DNA of 64,000 bases from Acanthosoma haemorrhoidale (GCA_930367205.1 OV884009.1:36093841-36157840); one strand, 5' to 3'; shown: positions 33,955 through 45,781, counted from the first letter of the stretch. The notes: generated by a model not told the origin, from the sequence alone. Translations and numbers: made by a program.

Positions 33955-35698
33955 TCTTACTAATAACATTTTTTTTTACTTCAATAAGTTATAGTTGACA
34001 AACTATGTCAACCTCCTTATTTACTCTCTTTAAAAGATGCACTCGATTTAACATGAGCCTTTCTTTTCTTGCTATCCGGAGATGGTCCAAACATATCTTG
34101 TCGAATACATAAGTATATTACTAAGCATCTTTCTTTTGTCAATCTAAGTCTTTATCTTTTGTTAAATATTGATCAAAAATACAAAACATTGATAAGAAGG
34201 AATAAGACAAATTAATGGTTGTTTAATATTAAATGGCACAAGAGTAACTTGTGAGTGATTCCCCTTTTAATCAACAATCTTACAAAATCTACGCTCTAAC
34301 CATGCATTCATGTTCTAAACGTAAAGTAAAGAAATGAATAACATACTCCATATTTCGTGTCATTTTTGATGACTGGTTGGGTCTCCTACACATTTTCCTA
34401 CATTGTATCCTTTTCGACTCATGGCAGACACGCCAAAACCGGATCCCCCCCCCCCCGCTTGCCCGTGCTACTCCAAATAGTTTAAAAACGGATATTATTA
34501 AATAACGTTTCCCTCCTGTGTAATTTGCATACATAACCAGTTCGAAAGAATACAGTTTAAAGATACATTAACTAAATTGCGGGGTTCCTCTTGAGCTGAC
34601 ACAAATGGAAGGTAGAAAGCCTGCGGATGTGGAGGCATTACTTGCTTAGCTGGATGTGAATAAAATTGGGGGGATTTGCAAGCCAGCTGCAAGATTTTTC
34701 ATTCCGAACTGTATCGTTTTTCCATCCTTTACGAATTTGCTATGCTCAGTGGATACTGATAGCAATGAAAAAAAGGAAGAATAGAATAGATTAAAAACAT
34801 AGGGTAAAAATATAAATATGTTTAATACGAAATAAAAAAAAATTAAAAATCCTATATATCTCTAGTACCTTTAGAGACAACAATAATCCCGGCACTAATT
34901 TGATTCGATAGCCCTAATTTTATATTTACTTTCAGTTAATTTGATGGTTTTGGTTAATTTTAGTTCCCCATGTTTTGATCCCGTTCCCTCGTAAACACAT
35001 TAATATAATTCAGCACTTAAAGAATATTCATAATACCATTTAAATATAGTGGTTGAATACTTAGAAATGTATTTAATATGTAACAGACTTAAATAAAAAA
35101 AAAACGTTTGTAGGAGGGAAGAGGCAAGATCCCAAATTCTATTCTTTCAAACATATGACGTTACTTCGTGCTTCTGAGTGTCCTACGATAGTGTTCGCAA
35201 AAATGATCCAAACCATCACAAGTTCTTAAATTATATTCAAAAACAAACCAGATTACACTGTATGCGATGTGGTTAAGACATAATAACAGGAAAAAATGAA
35301 GATTAAACAAAATTAACAAGGAACAAAATTAAACAATAATAAAAAACGGTTCTGTATTTTTAAAAATATTTTTCTACATTTTAGCAACTGTCTATACTTA
35401 ACATTATGAATATCCTTGAGCAATGACGAGTCTTTACGTTCCCAAAGCGTGAGGTTCACCAAGCCACACGCCGTTGGTACTTGCCTAACTGTGTAGACGG
35501 ACGGAATACCCCAACAATAGTAAAAAGAACCTCCCGTTTCGGGCTTGACAATCAGTTGAAAATTCTTTTAAATTTATTCTGTAAGCATCTTTCAGTAAAT
35601 TAAAATAATAATCAGTTGGTTAAAAATAAATGTAATAAAAATAAATAAATACCTTTCAAAGCTACTTCCTAGATATTGGTTACCCCTTTGGCATTCAG
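33955..35698. other. Unassigned stretch
   Basis: AT-rich. C-run near 34446-34456. Short overlapping minus-strand frames at 34289-34692 show no motif. Nothing recognised. Confidence 0.35.
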
Positions 35699-35889
35699 TA
35701 CTTGGGCGCAGGAGAGGGACTTGACTCAAACGTTCGGGGCATCAATGGAGAGGGAAATTGTGGTCGCCTGCCTCAGCTGGCCCCCCATTGTAGCCTTAAT
35801 TACCTATTCTTGTTTGCAGAATGCTCACAGAAGGCACAAACCATTTGTTACACTGCTTTGTGTGTCTGTGCTGGCGTTTGTCAGCTAAG
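35699..35889 (+). other. Possible isolated exon
   Basis: A GC-richer 191-base block preceded by an acceptor-like pyrimidine stretch ending in TTTGGCATTCAG and followed by a donor-like AAG/GTGAAG. It is open in a frame encoding a cysteine-rich stretch (CSQKAQTICYTALCVCAGVC). An alternative frame is also open. I do not recognise the product and no partner exon was found, so it could equally be a noncoding transcript exon or chance. Confidence 0.2.
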
Positions 35890-36734
35890 GTGAAGTCGCC
35901 CTTCCATCGCACCTTATACGCGTACCGACGAACATTTCATAGGTGAATATACGATTATACGCGCATATGCAGTTATCCCTGCTCTCATACCGCGAGCATG
36001 CATATTGAAAGGCTTTTTATTTTTTTTTTTGGTAAAGTAAAAAAACATTACCAAGCATACCTGGTCTGTTCCCTTCATGAAATGGCAATCTGCACAGAAA
36101 ACCGATTTCCTCTCAGAGCTAACAGGACTACCAGGCCTTTTGAAAGAATGGATTGGATTTATACGTATTGGCATTCTAAGGATAATAGGTAATACAATAG
36201 CGTGTCAGTTGAATTATTTAATAAAAATTAACATGAAAAAATACAAATGAATGGTCATCAGTTGGTAAATACTTAATAAATAAAACATTTTCCTATCATA
36301 TCAGGAGCGTATCAAATTAAATATTATAAAAATTACTGTCATCAAAAATGCGTTTTTATTAATGCTTTATTTCAATGAAAATTTGATTCGGAAGTCATGT
36401 CATGAACTATGTTTTTTTCAACATTTAAAGCACTTTATTGGACTGTAACTCAGCTCGTGTTTCACATAATATTTTGCATAGTAGTTTCATTTAATTAAGT
36501 AACGGTGCTAAAAATTAAAACTAACTCCTTCAAATATACAATTAAAATTCATTAATCAGTTACCATTAATTAAAATATGACTGTTTCCTATCATATTCAG
36601 ACGTATTGAATTAATGATCGCCGGTTAATAATATGTAGCATATGTTGGAACTTTTGTTGGCTGTAATTACAAAAAGTCTTTAAAATTGGGTTAGTATTTT
36701 TTGTTCAGGGGTTTTCTCGAATTTGGAGAACCCC
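35890..36734. other. Unassigned stretch
   Basis: Overlapping frames at 35914-36192 on both strands have no motif. Otherwise AT-rich. Confidence 0.3.
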
Positions 36735-36870
36735 TTAATATTTGACCGCGGCTTAGGGTCTATCTTCGCTCAGGAATGTTTTCAAGCTTCTTTCAAGCCG
36801 TGAACTCGTCGAGTTTCCTGGTTAAATATTTAAGCCGTACGTATTTATTTATTTTTAACCTATTAACAGT
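36735..36870 (+). repeat. Dispersed repeat D, copy 1
   Basis: GGCTTAGGGTCTATCTTCGC and CTGGTTAAATATTTAAGCCG, then TATTTATTT, match in order 37880-37985. The TTAAATATTTAA core is TATA-like and palindromic. Possibly an old LTR or duplicated promoter-like block. Confidence 0.5.
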
Positions 36871-37010
36871 GTGTGTGCACCCTCAACATTTTTTTACTCT
36901 TTTTATCAGCTGTCGTACCGACCGCCATAAGAAGTGGTCTATTCTTCCTGGTGTTTTAGCTACCAAAGCCTTTGAAGATGCTTATTAAGAAATATTTAGC
37001 TAATTATTCA

Positions 37011-37320
37011 AGTCCTGGCAATGGCCAGTTTCTCAAATCATGACCTGAGCGTCTGTGGCTCTCGCGCTCTTGGTCAGCCTCCACTGGCTCTTATCCAGCG
37101 ACGACGAAGGAGCGTGGGGGACTTCCCAAGACTCCGCTTCCTCCTTCGCACGCGAGGGAGGTGACAACCATGTGGACTTGGGGGGGCCTCTGGGCTGTTT
37201 GTATATATAGTATGAATGAGCGAGTGAATGAAAATTGTAAATTGGTATGAAGGAGATAATTTATCACAAAAACCTATAGCACGATCAGCCAGATTGTAAT
37301 TTTATCACAATAAAGTTGTT
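37011..37320 (+). mobile_element. LINE-A copy 8, 3' UTR only
   Basis: Plus-strand copy beginning exactly at AGTCCTGGCAATGGCCAGTT and ending at TTATCACAATAAAGTTGTT. It contains the GCGTGGGGGACTTCCCAAGA and CACGCGAGGGAGGTGACAAC blocks. It lacks RT codons. Its start nearly coincides with that of copy 13. Confidence 0.87.
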
Positions 37321-37879
37321 AAAAAAAATTAATTAAACATTCGGAGAATTTCTACACGTCTGTCCGTATTTCAGAGGTTTTCAGACATCGAGTTACCCTT
37401 TTACTATTTGGAATCCTAGTATTTTTATGAATTATTTGTTGGCACCAAACGAGAAACGAAAAACAATGTACCAACACATAAATGCAAATAAATTCTAATT
37501 GCTTTATTTACTAGTTCACACCATTCCGAGTATTGTGAGTGTAAGGCAGGCAGACTAAAGTAATTTCAAGTGAAATATCTTACTTCGAACTCATAATTTA
37601 TCAGATTTGCTGGACTGTGCAAAAGGATGGAGCGTACAAAATCGTTCTGCTTTTAGCGAATGATTGGTCACCCACCGAAAGAATTACACCTACCTCTCCC
37701 GATTGGTAAGAAATTTCAGCTACGGTTATGGTGGAAAGTTTTATCCGTTGACGTACGTTCGAGAGAATCCTCACGTGCGCTACGCACTTGTGAAAAGTTG
37801 TTCTGAATCAATAGGGGTAAGATATGACGGCAGGGACAGGAGAGTTTCGAGGGAGGGCCGGGTGCATCTTGCCCAGGGG
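37321..37879. other. Unassigned stretch
   Basis: The GC-richer 37650-37880 holds an 84-codon plus-strand frame without a recognised domain. Confidence 0.3.
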
Positions 37880-37985
37880 CAACCAAGGCTCAGGGCCTAT
37901 CTTTGCTCGGTAATATAAGTCCTGAACTCAGGGTATCCCGGTTAAATATTTAAACTGTCCGTATTTATTTCCTTTAAAGTCGTTA
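37880..37985 (+). repeat. Dispersed repeat D, copy 2
   Basis: GGCTCAGGGCCTATCTTTGC, GAACTCAGGGTATCCCGG and GGTTAAATATTTAAACTG, then CCGTATTTATTT, correspond to copy 1 at 36735-36870. Confidence 0.5.
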
Positions 37986-40079
37986 GCGGTGGACCAAAAA
38001 GCAGGTACCATTAATCTCACTTAGGAGATTCAAAACTTTGAGAGGAAACACAATGGAAACTATCCTCGACGATAACAAACATAATGAAATGCTTTGAATC
38101 AGAACTGATGTTTAAGAGACTTTTAAGCATAAATAAATACCAAAAATAAAAGGATTTAATGACAACAAAACTAAAAACTTGTTTTCTAACTAATTGTTTT
38201 TTAAATAGGCAAATTTATGAATCTTGTTCATGCATCAGATGATGCAAAAAGATCGTATGTTCCAAATATTTTTTCTGATGTAACATAAACATCAACACAC
38301 TTGTACGAGTACTGCTGTTCCAAAGAATAATATACGTAAACAAATATTTGTTTAACGGAATAGGGTCGTGTCCGGGATTATGCTCATTTAATGTCAATAA
38401 CGAATCTTTTCTATAAATTAAACCTCCTAGGATTCTATTTTAATTTTTCTTTTTTAATACGATTAGATAAAAAAAAATAGTAAAATGCGAGTTGAAAAAC
38501 TCGGTTATTAACATTCATTGAAGATAAATATAATTGACTTAGACCCCCGTATTGTTTAACAAATATAATTCTGGTTAGGAGGGGTGAATACTATCAATTT
38601 AATTGATGGGAAAGCAAACGTGATTTATGTATATTTCCCTCTCCGTTTAGGTACCACAGATTTAAAAAGGCTATTATTTTAGTGTTCTAAAACATTGGAA
38701 TTATTTCAAAAAGTTTAGATGAATCGTGGGAATTTCATTTTGCGTGATGATCGAAATGGGCTCTTGGAAAAATGTTAATAGTTAGTAGTTCTGGGTCTTT
38801 TTTGTTCGGTTTTTTTACATATAAATAATTTAGTTTTAGTTCAGAGGCGCTCTCGCGTCCGGTAACTATACCTAATGAGCTCATGTACATAATTGAAAAA
38901 GCACACGACATTATGGAAAATAATGTTAAATTTAATAAGAGTGAATTTCAACACAAACTTCCGGAAAGAATATATTATTGGCACGTATTTAGTTAGGAAG
39001 TTATGAAGCACTTACCTGTCATACAAAATACAACTGGGTGCGATAGATACATCACAAAGGGATAAAAAATCTTTTTTCCTCCTATCGGAATTCAGACAAA
39101 TACAATAGCAAATAAATTAGACATACTCCTACAAATATGCAGAAATTGGCAAGAATAATTTGAATTATTATTATTATTATTATTAAATTGATGAAACCTG
39201 GGAAATATTTGGAATTTATAATTTGATGTGTTGACCGCTCTGACCTTAAAAGGCTGTAAGGGCACAAGCCGAAATATACCGTCAATGATATAGAGGCACT
39301 ATTTACTGATGCAAATAAAATGATTATTCATTCATACGTATTTATAAACCAGCACAATGTACAATGAATAAAGCTTAATAAAATAAAAGGAAGCATTTTC
39401 GACCAACAACATTGAGACCCATCCCGCTATATAACAGTTTTCGATTGATAACTTATGAAAATATTTTGGTTTTGAGCTATTTTGTTTATTGTTGAGCATG
39501 TGATTTTCAGTAACGAACCTGCTTAACGAATAAAATCTGTCCATGCTTTTTCATTACTTCTATGTCTATGTTGCTTCGTTTATACATATATACATTTCTC
39601 AATAAAAAACTATTTACTTCATAACCAAGAGATAAAATTTTCTATTTATTTATATGTGTTAACATTTTCATGTTTTGATCAAATAGTAATTTTTCCGCGT
39701 TATTTACATCAAATAAGAGACCATAAATAATAAAAAAAAAAATATATATATACAAGATTTAAACGATGGTTTCTCGTGTGTTGAGGGTGCATTATCGTGT
39801 GGAGCACGGGGTGGGAGGACTGGTGCCAACTAGGGCTGCGCAGTTCACTGTTGGGATACAAACGACTGCGACATCAGTAAAAGTCGGCCAAAGATTGGAA
39901 AGCTTTGTCAGGGAACGGTACAGTATTTCGGCTGTTTCTTCCTTTTGTAAATTTAATCTTACACCCAGTGCATAAGGTGTTCTGGTGTCTTATAGACAGC
40001 TTCAGTTTAATATCGGTAATGGATGCGAATGCTAAATATATGAAGAAGAAAAAAAGAACATTAACAAAATTGATAAATC
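37986..40079. other. AT-rich unassigned stretch
   Basis: Includes a TTA trinucleotide run (39164-39185) and AT runs near 39730-39753. A GC-richer patch at 39760-39970 has a 69-codon plus-strand frame with no motif. No gene supported. Confidence 0.35.
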
Positions 40080-40086
40080 GAGAGAG

Positions 40087-40150
<64 letters not shown>
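40080..40150. repeat. AG/CT microsatellite
   Basis: A nearly pure AG run on the plus strand from 40091 to 40147. On the minus strand it is a CT run joined directly to the LINE-B 3' end (AATAAAGACATTCTT then CT repeats). Confidence 0.95.
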
Positions 40151-40560
40151 ATGTCTTTATTTAATTTTATGTATATGGGTTCATAACATATAGTAGCCAT
40201 ACAACAGAAAACCTCTTAACTAAAATTAAAATACCCACTAATTTATTATTAACTAAAACTACTAATTTCTGGTAGGCCTTAAGGATAAAATAAATGTTTT
40301 ATGTGCTTTCTTTTAAAACGTTATAAATAAAGTCAAAGTTCATCGTAGAGTCGGGAGATGGTGGCACCGAGAATTTTTAATTATTCTTAGGAATATTTTC
40401 CTTGAACTGCAAATTTTAAGTTGCTAGTTCGGAAGTTGCTAGTGCAGGTCATACCCCAGGATGGCGATCCATAGGTTAATAGTAATAGAGGTCTGACAGG
40501 GATTTTATAAAGTATTGCTTACACAATATTTAAACTGCAAGCTTACACTTTCGTTTTTAA
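40151..40560 (-). pseudogene. LINE-B: RT fragment and 3' UTR
   Basis: On the minus strand, codons at about 40525-40450 read LYKIPVRPLL then LTYGSPSWGMTCTSN, which is the motif order of the post-palm region of Jockey/I-type reverse transcriptases. After a frameshift ISRLYDEL occurs near 40350. A noncoding tail follows, sharing several words with 4385-4505. It ends in AAATAAAGACATTC and the CT microsatellite. The coding part is broken by stops; there is no endonuclease or palm motif. Confidence 0.55.
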
Positions 40561-40799
40561 GCGCCTTCACTATTACTCAAACATTCGTAAACTAATCAAA
40601 GTTGTATTTATTAATCATTCGTCTTTACGTTTAGCTAACCACTCGCATAAGTAGATCGAACCTAAATTCAATGATATTTCAATATAAGAATCGCTAGTGA
40701 TAGGCGAGTTTAATAGTTTTTCGACATTTCATCTGCTTAATTAGTGTTTGACCATATGAGCACTATTATTAATGTGACCATAAGTTTGTCCTACGTAAT
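40561..40799. other. AT-rich spacer
   Basis: Nothing recognised. Confidence 0.3.
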
Positions 40800-40912
40800 T
40801 TCTTTAAGTAGCTCTTTATTTTCCCTCCCAAGGCTGAGCGAACCCATATCCATAAAAACCAACCATTTCCACACGAGCTCTAACCACTAGTATACCGAGC
40901 CTTCCCACTAAA
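40800..40912 (-). mobile_element. tRNA-derived SINE (copy 5), degraded
   Basis: AAGTAGCTCTTTATTTTCCC, CCAAGGCTGAGCGAACC and GAGCTCTAACCACTAGTATA follow the order of the complement of copy 3 (body start, junction, D-arm/A-box region). Strongly diverged. Confidence 0.45.
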
Positions 40913-41334
40913 TCGATGATTACTAATATTTCATTACCCCGGTTTTTATGTGATTGCGGTTAATAATTACCCCCGATATCACAGATTCGCTATGTGAAAA
41001 TGTCACAATAGTAATCAGTTCTGTGAACATCGAGTAGATGTAAAAATGATTCGAACTGAAATATTTGTGAAAATTTATCGGTAATATTGCCTTATTCTAG
41101 GGCAATAAGAAATAGGTATATCATAGTAATCATAATGGTTGAAAAAAAAAATTATTCGATCGAGCTCTTTAATTAGTAAACATGTCAATGTTCACTTATT
41201 CCTTTATATTACAAAAAAATAAAGCTGAGTTCATTACTGACATTACGAAGTGTTTGTCAGTAAAAGAAATTATAATATAATTACATTTTTACAGAAGACA
41301 CAAATAAATATTTTTTTTATGGCTAGGAGATGTG
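40913..41334. other. AT-rich spacer
   Basis: Nothing recognised. Confidence 0.3.
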
Positions 41335-41710
41335 AGAGCAATACCCTAAACTTTCTCGACCTCACTCTCTCCTAATATCCGCCACGCTTCATCCTTCCGA
41401 ACTTTTAAAACCCTCATATTCCAACACCTCCACACCATCCAAACAAACGCTAGCGAGATTGGAAACGATTCATTCATTATGTCACATTTTTATTCATTCC
41501 ATTTTATATTCCATTTTTTACTGTTTGTATCAAGGTGTTCGGCTTGCACCTACCTTGGTTTTATGTCGATTCATCTGTGACTCGATTTACTATGTAAAGT
41601 TAAACTATATTTTTATTTTTATACAGGTTTATACTTTATTTTACTTTGTAATTTTTCTTTATATGATAATGATTCATTTCGTTTGCCGAAAATGAATAAG
41701 TATAATAATA
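41335..41710 (+). pseudogene. LINE-C C-terminal and 3' UTR fragment
   Basis: The plus-strand translation around 41380-41450 (PPRFILPNF, stop, NPHIPTPPH) parallels APRFILTYF, stop, RPPILTPYH in the minus-strand LINE-C at 19.6 kb, including the position of the in-frame stop. A T-rich tail follows, ending in GAATAAGTATAATAATAAG. The 78-codon frame at 41459-41695 falls in that tail and is not a gene. Confidence 0.5.
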
Positions 41711-42039
41711 AGTAAGTCTGTATGTCATTTTATTCATAAGGGACACTGTCCCGGAATAATGTGTTTAAAAAGTACTGAATTGTTAGGCTGTAGATCCTTG
41801 GATCAACTAGTTTAGTACATACTAATAGGGCAGATGTAAGTGGTAACAGCCTGCCGGTAATAATGGTGTTTTATAGCGCGTTCCCAACCACTAAAACAGA
41901 ACCTATATCTGCTGCATTATTTCCCCTCGGCAAAGTAAGATGGGGAAGTTAATATAGTCGGGGGGTTTTATAGCTCTTCCCGTTCGTCTAATATTTCATC
42001 CTTTTGCGGTACTAATAACGGCAATGTGGTCACAGGCTG
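41711..42039. other. Unassigned spacer
   Basis: Mixed composition; nothing recognised. Confidence 0.3.
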
Positions 42040-42410
42040 TTCGCAGGCGATCAGATGGCGGACGATCCGGTGCCCAACAGGTCTCTTATTAATTACCCCA
42101 TCGGTGGAGAGGAGGTTTTAACTTGGCCGATGGAAGGGGTTGAAACTATGGGATGTTGGGTCGGGGGGAGGAGACCCGGGCTGAGGCCAGGGTTAAAAAT
42201 GGCACTAGTAATCTGGACCGCGGGAGTACACACATTGAATATGTAATCCGGGCAACAACACCCCTGGTCCCCAGCTCTACCGAACCGACGGAGCAACATA
42301 AAAAAAAAAACAGGCTTCAGACCGGAGCCTCAGCGGCTCGAATACTTTTCTGCAGCTGTTGATGGGGTGTTGTCACAACGGCAAGCGCCTAGAAAACCAC
42401 TCTAGTGACC
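42040..42410. other. GC-rich block of unknown origin
   Basis: About 370 bases that are markedly GC-rich compared with the flanks. Contains a G-run (GGTCGGGGGGAGGAGACC) and an A-run at 42300-42310 that splits it. Three overlapping frames of 63-69 codons lack motifs. It may be the 5' untranslated region of an unrecognised LINE or another retrotransposed sequence. Confidence 0.35.
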
Positions 42411-43469
42411 GATTACATTCCAATAATTTGAAAACATCGTTACAAAAAAAGTATCAACTCAATAGTCTGACTGATATGTCAAGGCACTAATAATAAATGT
42501 TATCTTCTTTGAACATATTACATGGTACGGTAACGGTTCCATTCGTAGAACTGCGTCAGGCAAACCCGACAATCAATGGAAGGGGGCTCTAGCAGAATAG
42601 TTTGGGAATATCCTGAGACCAGGTACGTCAAGGTAGTGTGCCGTTTAAGCAGTGGCTGATAAAGGTGTGAGGACATTGAAATTGATACTCCTGGACATTC
42701 AGTTCAGGGGTGCGATCCGGATCATTGTGAACTTGGAGGAGTCCAAGATCATACAGGTTTTAGTGTGTACTTAATAAACGATGTATCACATAGAGTATAC
42801 ATAAAAAGTAGAATATAGTTCAATTATACTCATACTCTCTCCAAAAACTTTACCCCAACAGGCCAGAAAGGGCTCCATCCAGACTCAGCTTCATTCCTCG
42901 TTTGCCAAAGTCATTCGATGAAAATATAAACACGGAACTTGGGTACATTTATACACAAATATGACCGCACTACGCGTCACTGAACGCCATTGGAAAAGCA
43001 GCAGCATGCAATCCACTGAAGCTCAGATAAAAGGAGCTGGACGCTTCCAGTCAAATCCTTTCAAGACGTTATGCATGAGGCCACCTACACTTTTACCATT
43101 AAGAGAGATTATAGCGATGAGTAAATGTGTATCAAGACTGCGGTATAGGATTTTGATGGGCAGGTTTGATAAAATTTCGTGAAGGAAAGATTGAGATCTA
43201 TGAAGTGAGATATATTGAGTCGATTGGTTGGTGATGTGATTGGCCTGAGTTTTTGACGCTTTGCAGATACTTTAAGCTTTTGTATTTTTCTGTGCTCACA
43301 AACCTAAATATAAATAATAAATTTATTATTAAATGGGATGTACACTTTAATAAATGCCCAAACCTTTAATAGTTCGTTTATTGAATGAAAGGCATAGTGA
43401 ATCTTTATTAAGAAAAGTCTTATTTATCATAAAACTCCTGTTTTCAAGCAATTTTTTATGTCAACTTAA
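42411..43469. other. Unassigned stretch
   Basis: A 73-codon plus-strand frame (42961-43182) shows no domain. Nothing recognised. Confidence 0.3.
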
Positions 43470-43634
43470 GACATAAAACGTCGCTTTAAAAGTACAACAA
43501 TTAAGATAATAGGCCTTGATGGTTTTCTAAAACCAGATCTCAGAGGAAAGCGTGATAAACATGCCCGAATTTCAGATGGAATTAAGAATGACATTCGAGA
43601 ATTCAGTACCGAGGATGAAGAGCAATTGACATAG
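43470..43634 (+). pseudogene. Fragment of a multicopy arthropod protein family
   Basis: A 54-codon frame, open between stops at 43467 and 43632, reading GLDGFLKPDLRGKRDKHARI then SDGIKNDIREF. The basic RGKxxKHxxIS block followed by an acidic stretch is one I associate with a large family of uncharacterised, repeated arthropod genes, probably transposon-linked. That recollection is unverified. It was not in a fuller frame and the downstream codons (after TAG) continue with a tryptophan and lysine-rich segment. Likely a decayed fragment. Confidence 0.4.
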
Positions 43635-43885
43635 AAAGCAGAATACAAGGGAATTCATCGATGGAAGCAGAACAATTACGAAAATTTACAGGGGCTATGA
43701 CAACAAAACTGTTTAAAAAAATATTCAGTTTTTTTTGTTCCTAAAAAGATCAGTGTGATAAATTAAACATCAGGGTATTGAAACAAAGCCCAAGACAATT
43801 TTGATTCGCACGTTAAATAAAAAGAATCGTATATCCTGGAGAAAGAAATGGACAAGAATAATGACTCTTCTATATTGAAATTGAA
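43635..43885. other. Spacer
   Basis: AT-rich spacer without recognised features. Confidence 0.3.
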
Positions 43886-43985
43886 AACTTCTGTATTGCG
43901 AAAAAGTTACAATCTGCCTTATTGGGCAATAAGTAATTGTAATAAATGTTCTCATTCGTACCATACTTACAATATTCCTTCACTG
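43886..43985 (-). mobile_element. LINE-A copy 9, 3' tip (left arm of inverted pair)
   Basis: Minus-strand LINE-A tip: AAGTTACAATCTGCCTTATT, GGGCAATAAGTAATTG, TCTCATTCGTACCATAC. About 100 bases, complementary to the end of copy 10. Confidence 0.85.
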
Positions 43986-44151
43986 TGTTTAGAAACCCAA
44001 GCTAGCCGGCTGACGTGCCTCATTTTCGTGATTCACGCCCCGTGGGAACCCGTCATCATGCTTATGCGTGTGTTCATGCCACGGTAAGCATCGCGTTACT
44101 GGCCCAGCAGACTTGCATATTGCTTGAAAGCACATTTGTTTATGCAACGTG
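43986..44151. other. GC-richer spacer between inverted LINE-A copies
   Basis: About 165 bases without a repeat partner in the window. Includes CTAGCCGGCTGACG and GTGGGAACCCGTC motifs. Confidence 0.5.
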
Positions 44152-44340
44152 TCACTCCGCTTCCTCCTTCGCACGCGAGGGAGGTGACAGCCATGTGGAC
44201 TTGGGAGGTCTCTGGGCTGTATATACTGTATGAATGAGCGAGTGAATGAAAATTGTAAATATGGTATGAATGAGATCATTTATCACAATTACTTATTACC
44301 CAATGGGGCAGATTGGAATTTTATCATAATAAAGTTGTTG
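44152..44340 (+). mobile_element. LINE-A copy 10, 3' UTR (right arm of inverted pair)
   Basis: CACTCCGCTTCCTCCTTCGC through GTATGAATGAGCGAGTGAAT to TTATCATAATAAAGTTGTTG. One of the cleanest 3' ends, useful for the consensus. Confidence 0.87.
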
Positions 44341-45583
44341 TCAATATAAAAAAAACGCTTGATTCATAGGTCAATCGATACATTGATTAATATAAAAACT
44401 CTATGAAACCAGATTTGATTGACCTGAAATTAAAAAAATGAACAAGTGGTAGCACATAGCATACGTTAAGAATGCCTCTTACGAATAATTGAATATTGGG
44501 AGCCTAAGAGCAGCATACAAGTTAAATAACTAATTTGAACTTTATTGTTAAGTCAGACACAACGCAATTAAGAAATAATAATTCTGTTATAAGTTCATAC
44601 CTGTATAAAAATCAAATTTTTCAGTGGCCGTTCCTGAATTTGATCCAGCATAATTGGATATTAAGTTGGAAAATTCGTTTCGAACGAGTTACCCACCGCA
44701 AGAGGTTTTCTGAAAGCATGTCAAAATCCAGTCTAACCGGGGCAAATATTGACAGACTTGTAATATTGAAGTTAAAGACTTGTACAAGCTCCAGGCCTTC
44801 GAAAAATTCATTAATAAAGGTTACAACCCCTAGTTTATTTTGAAGAAGGCTTCATATTTATCCCTTTAGTAATCTGGAGGATATGGTTAGCTACAAGGGA
44901 CCCCGAAAGGATTTCACAAGCGTACAAATTAATGTATGAAATAATTAAACTCGTTTTACTCTCCCTAAACCATTCTGGTGTCAATAACAAATAATATTAG
45001 GCACGTTACACATTATGTTATACCGACTGTATCCATTGAAAAGGGAATGATTGAACTCTATGGTTTTAGATGATATGAGAGCGTACCACCTAGAAAAAAA
45101 AAAAGAAACATCTCACCCCTGCTGTCTGCTCAAAAATTATCACCTCTAAATCATAACACTATGAAACTCACCCTGCGTTAATAACGAAACAAATACATCA
45201 CCAAAGCCCACCCATGTAAGTATAATGGCATCTAGACTTTTATTTTTATTCTTTAAAAAAATCGGTTATAGTATAACCCAAAACTACTCGACTCGACTCG
45301 TTCGACACAACACGTTTATGTTGTTTTATTGCTTTATTTGGTATTGTGTGAAATGTCCATTGATAAATAGATTGACATTATTATCTTCCCGCAAACATTT
45401 TTTTTAATGATTAGGTTGTTGAAACCTTTCAAAATTTTATTAAAAGGTTTGAGTTTTATTTTTATACAGATTTAGATTTGATTTCATAAATAAATATCAA
45501 CATTCAAACATTAGTCAGAACTTTGTATAACTACTAATTTATTTTTGATAAAAAGTAACGAAACTATCTTGTTTAAAGACAAT
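44341..45583. other. Unassigned stretch
   Basis: A 102-codon plus-strand frame (44535-44843) has no motif. A short CTCGA repeat occurs near 45287. No gene supported. Confidence 0.3.
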
Positions 45584-45781
45584 TCGCGCTCTTGGTTAGC
45601 CTCCAATGGCTCGTGACGCGGCTGGCGGAGGAGCGTGGGTGACTTCCCAAGACTCCGCTTCCTCCTTCGCATGCGAGGGAGGTGACAACCGTGTTGATTT
45701 GGGAGGTCTCTGGCCTGTTTGTAAATACTGCATGAATGAGCGAGTGAATGAAGAATTGAAAAAATGTTATGAAAGAGAACA
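45584..45781 (+). mobile_element. LINE-A copy 11 (left arm of second inverted pair)
   Basis: TCGCGCTCTTGGTTAGCCTC to about ATGAAAGAGAACAC. Truncated at both ends, missing the last 60 or so bases of the LINE. Confidence 0.85.

Noticed and set aside
39874..40200. Frames encoding Leu-Ser or Arg-Glu repeats
   Set aside because: They are translations of the AG/CT microsatellite.
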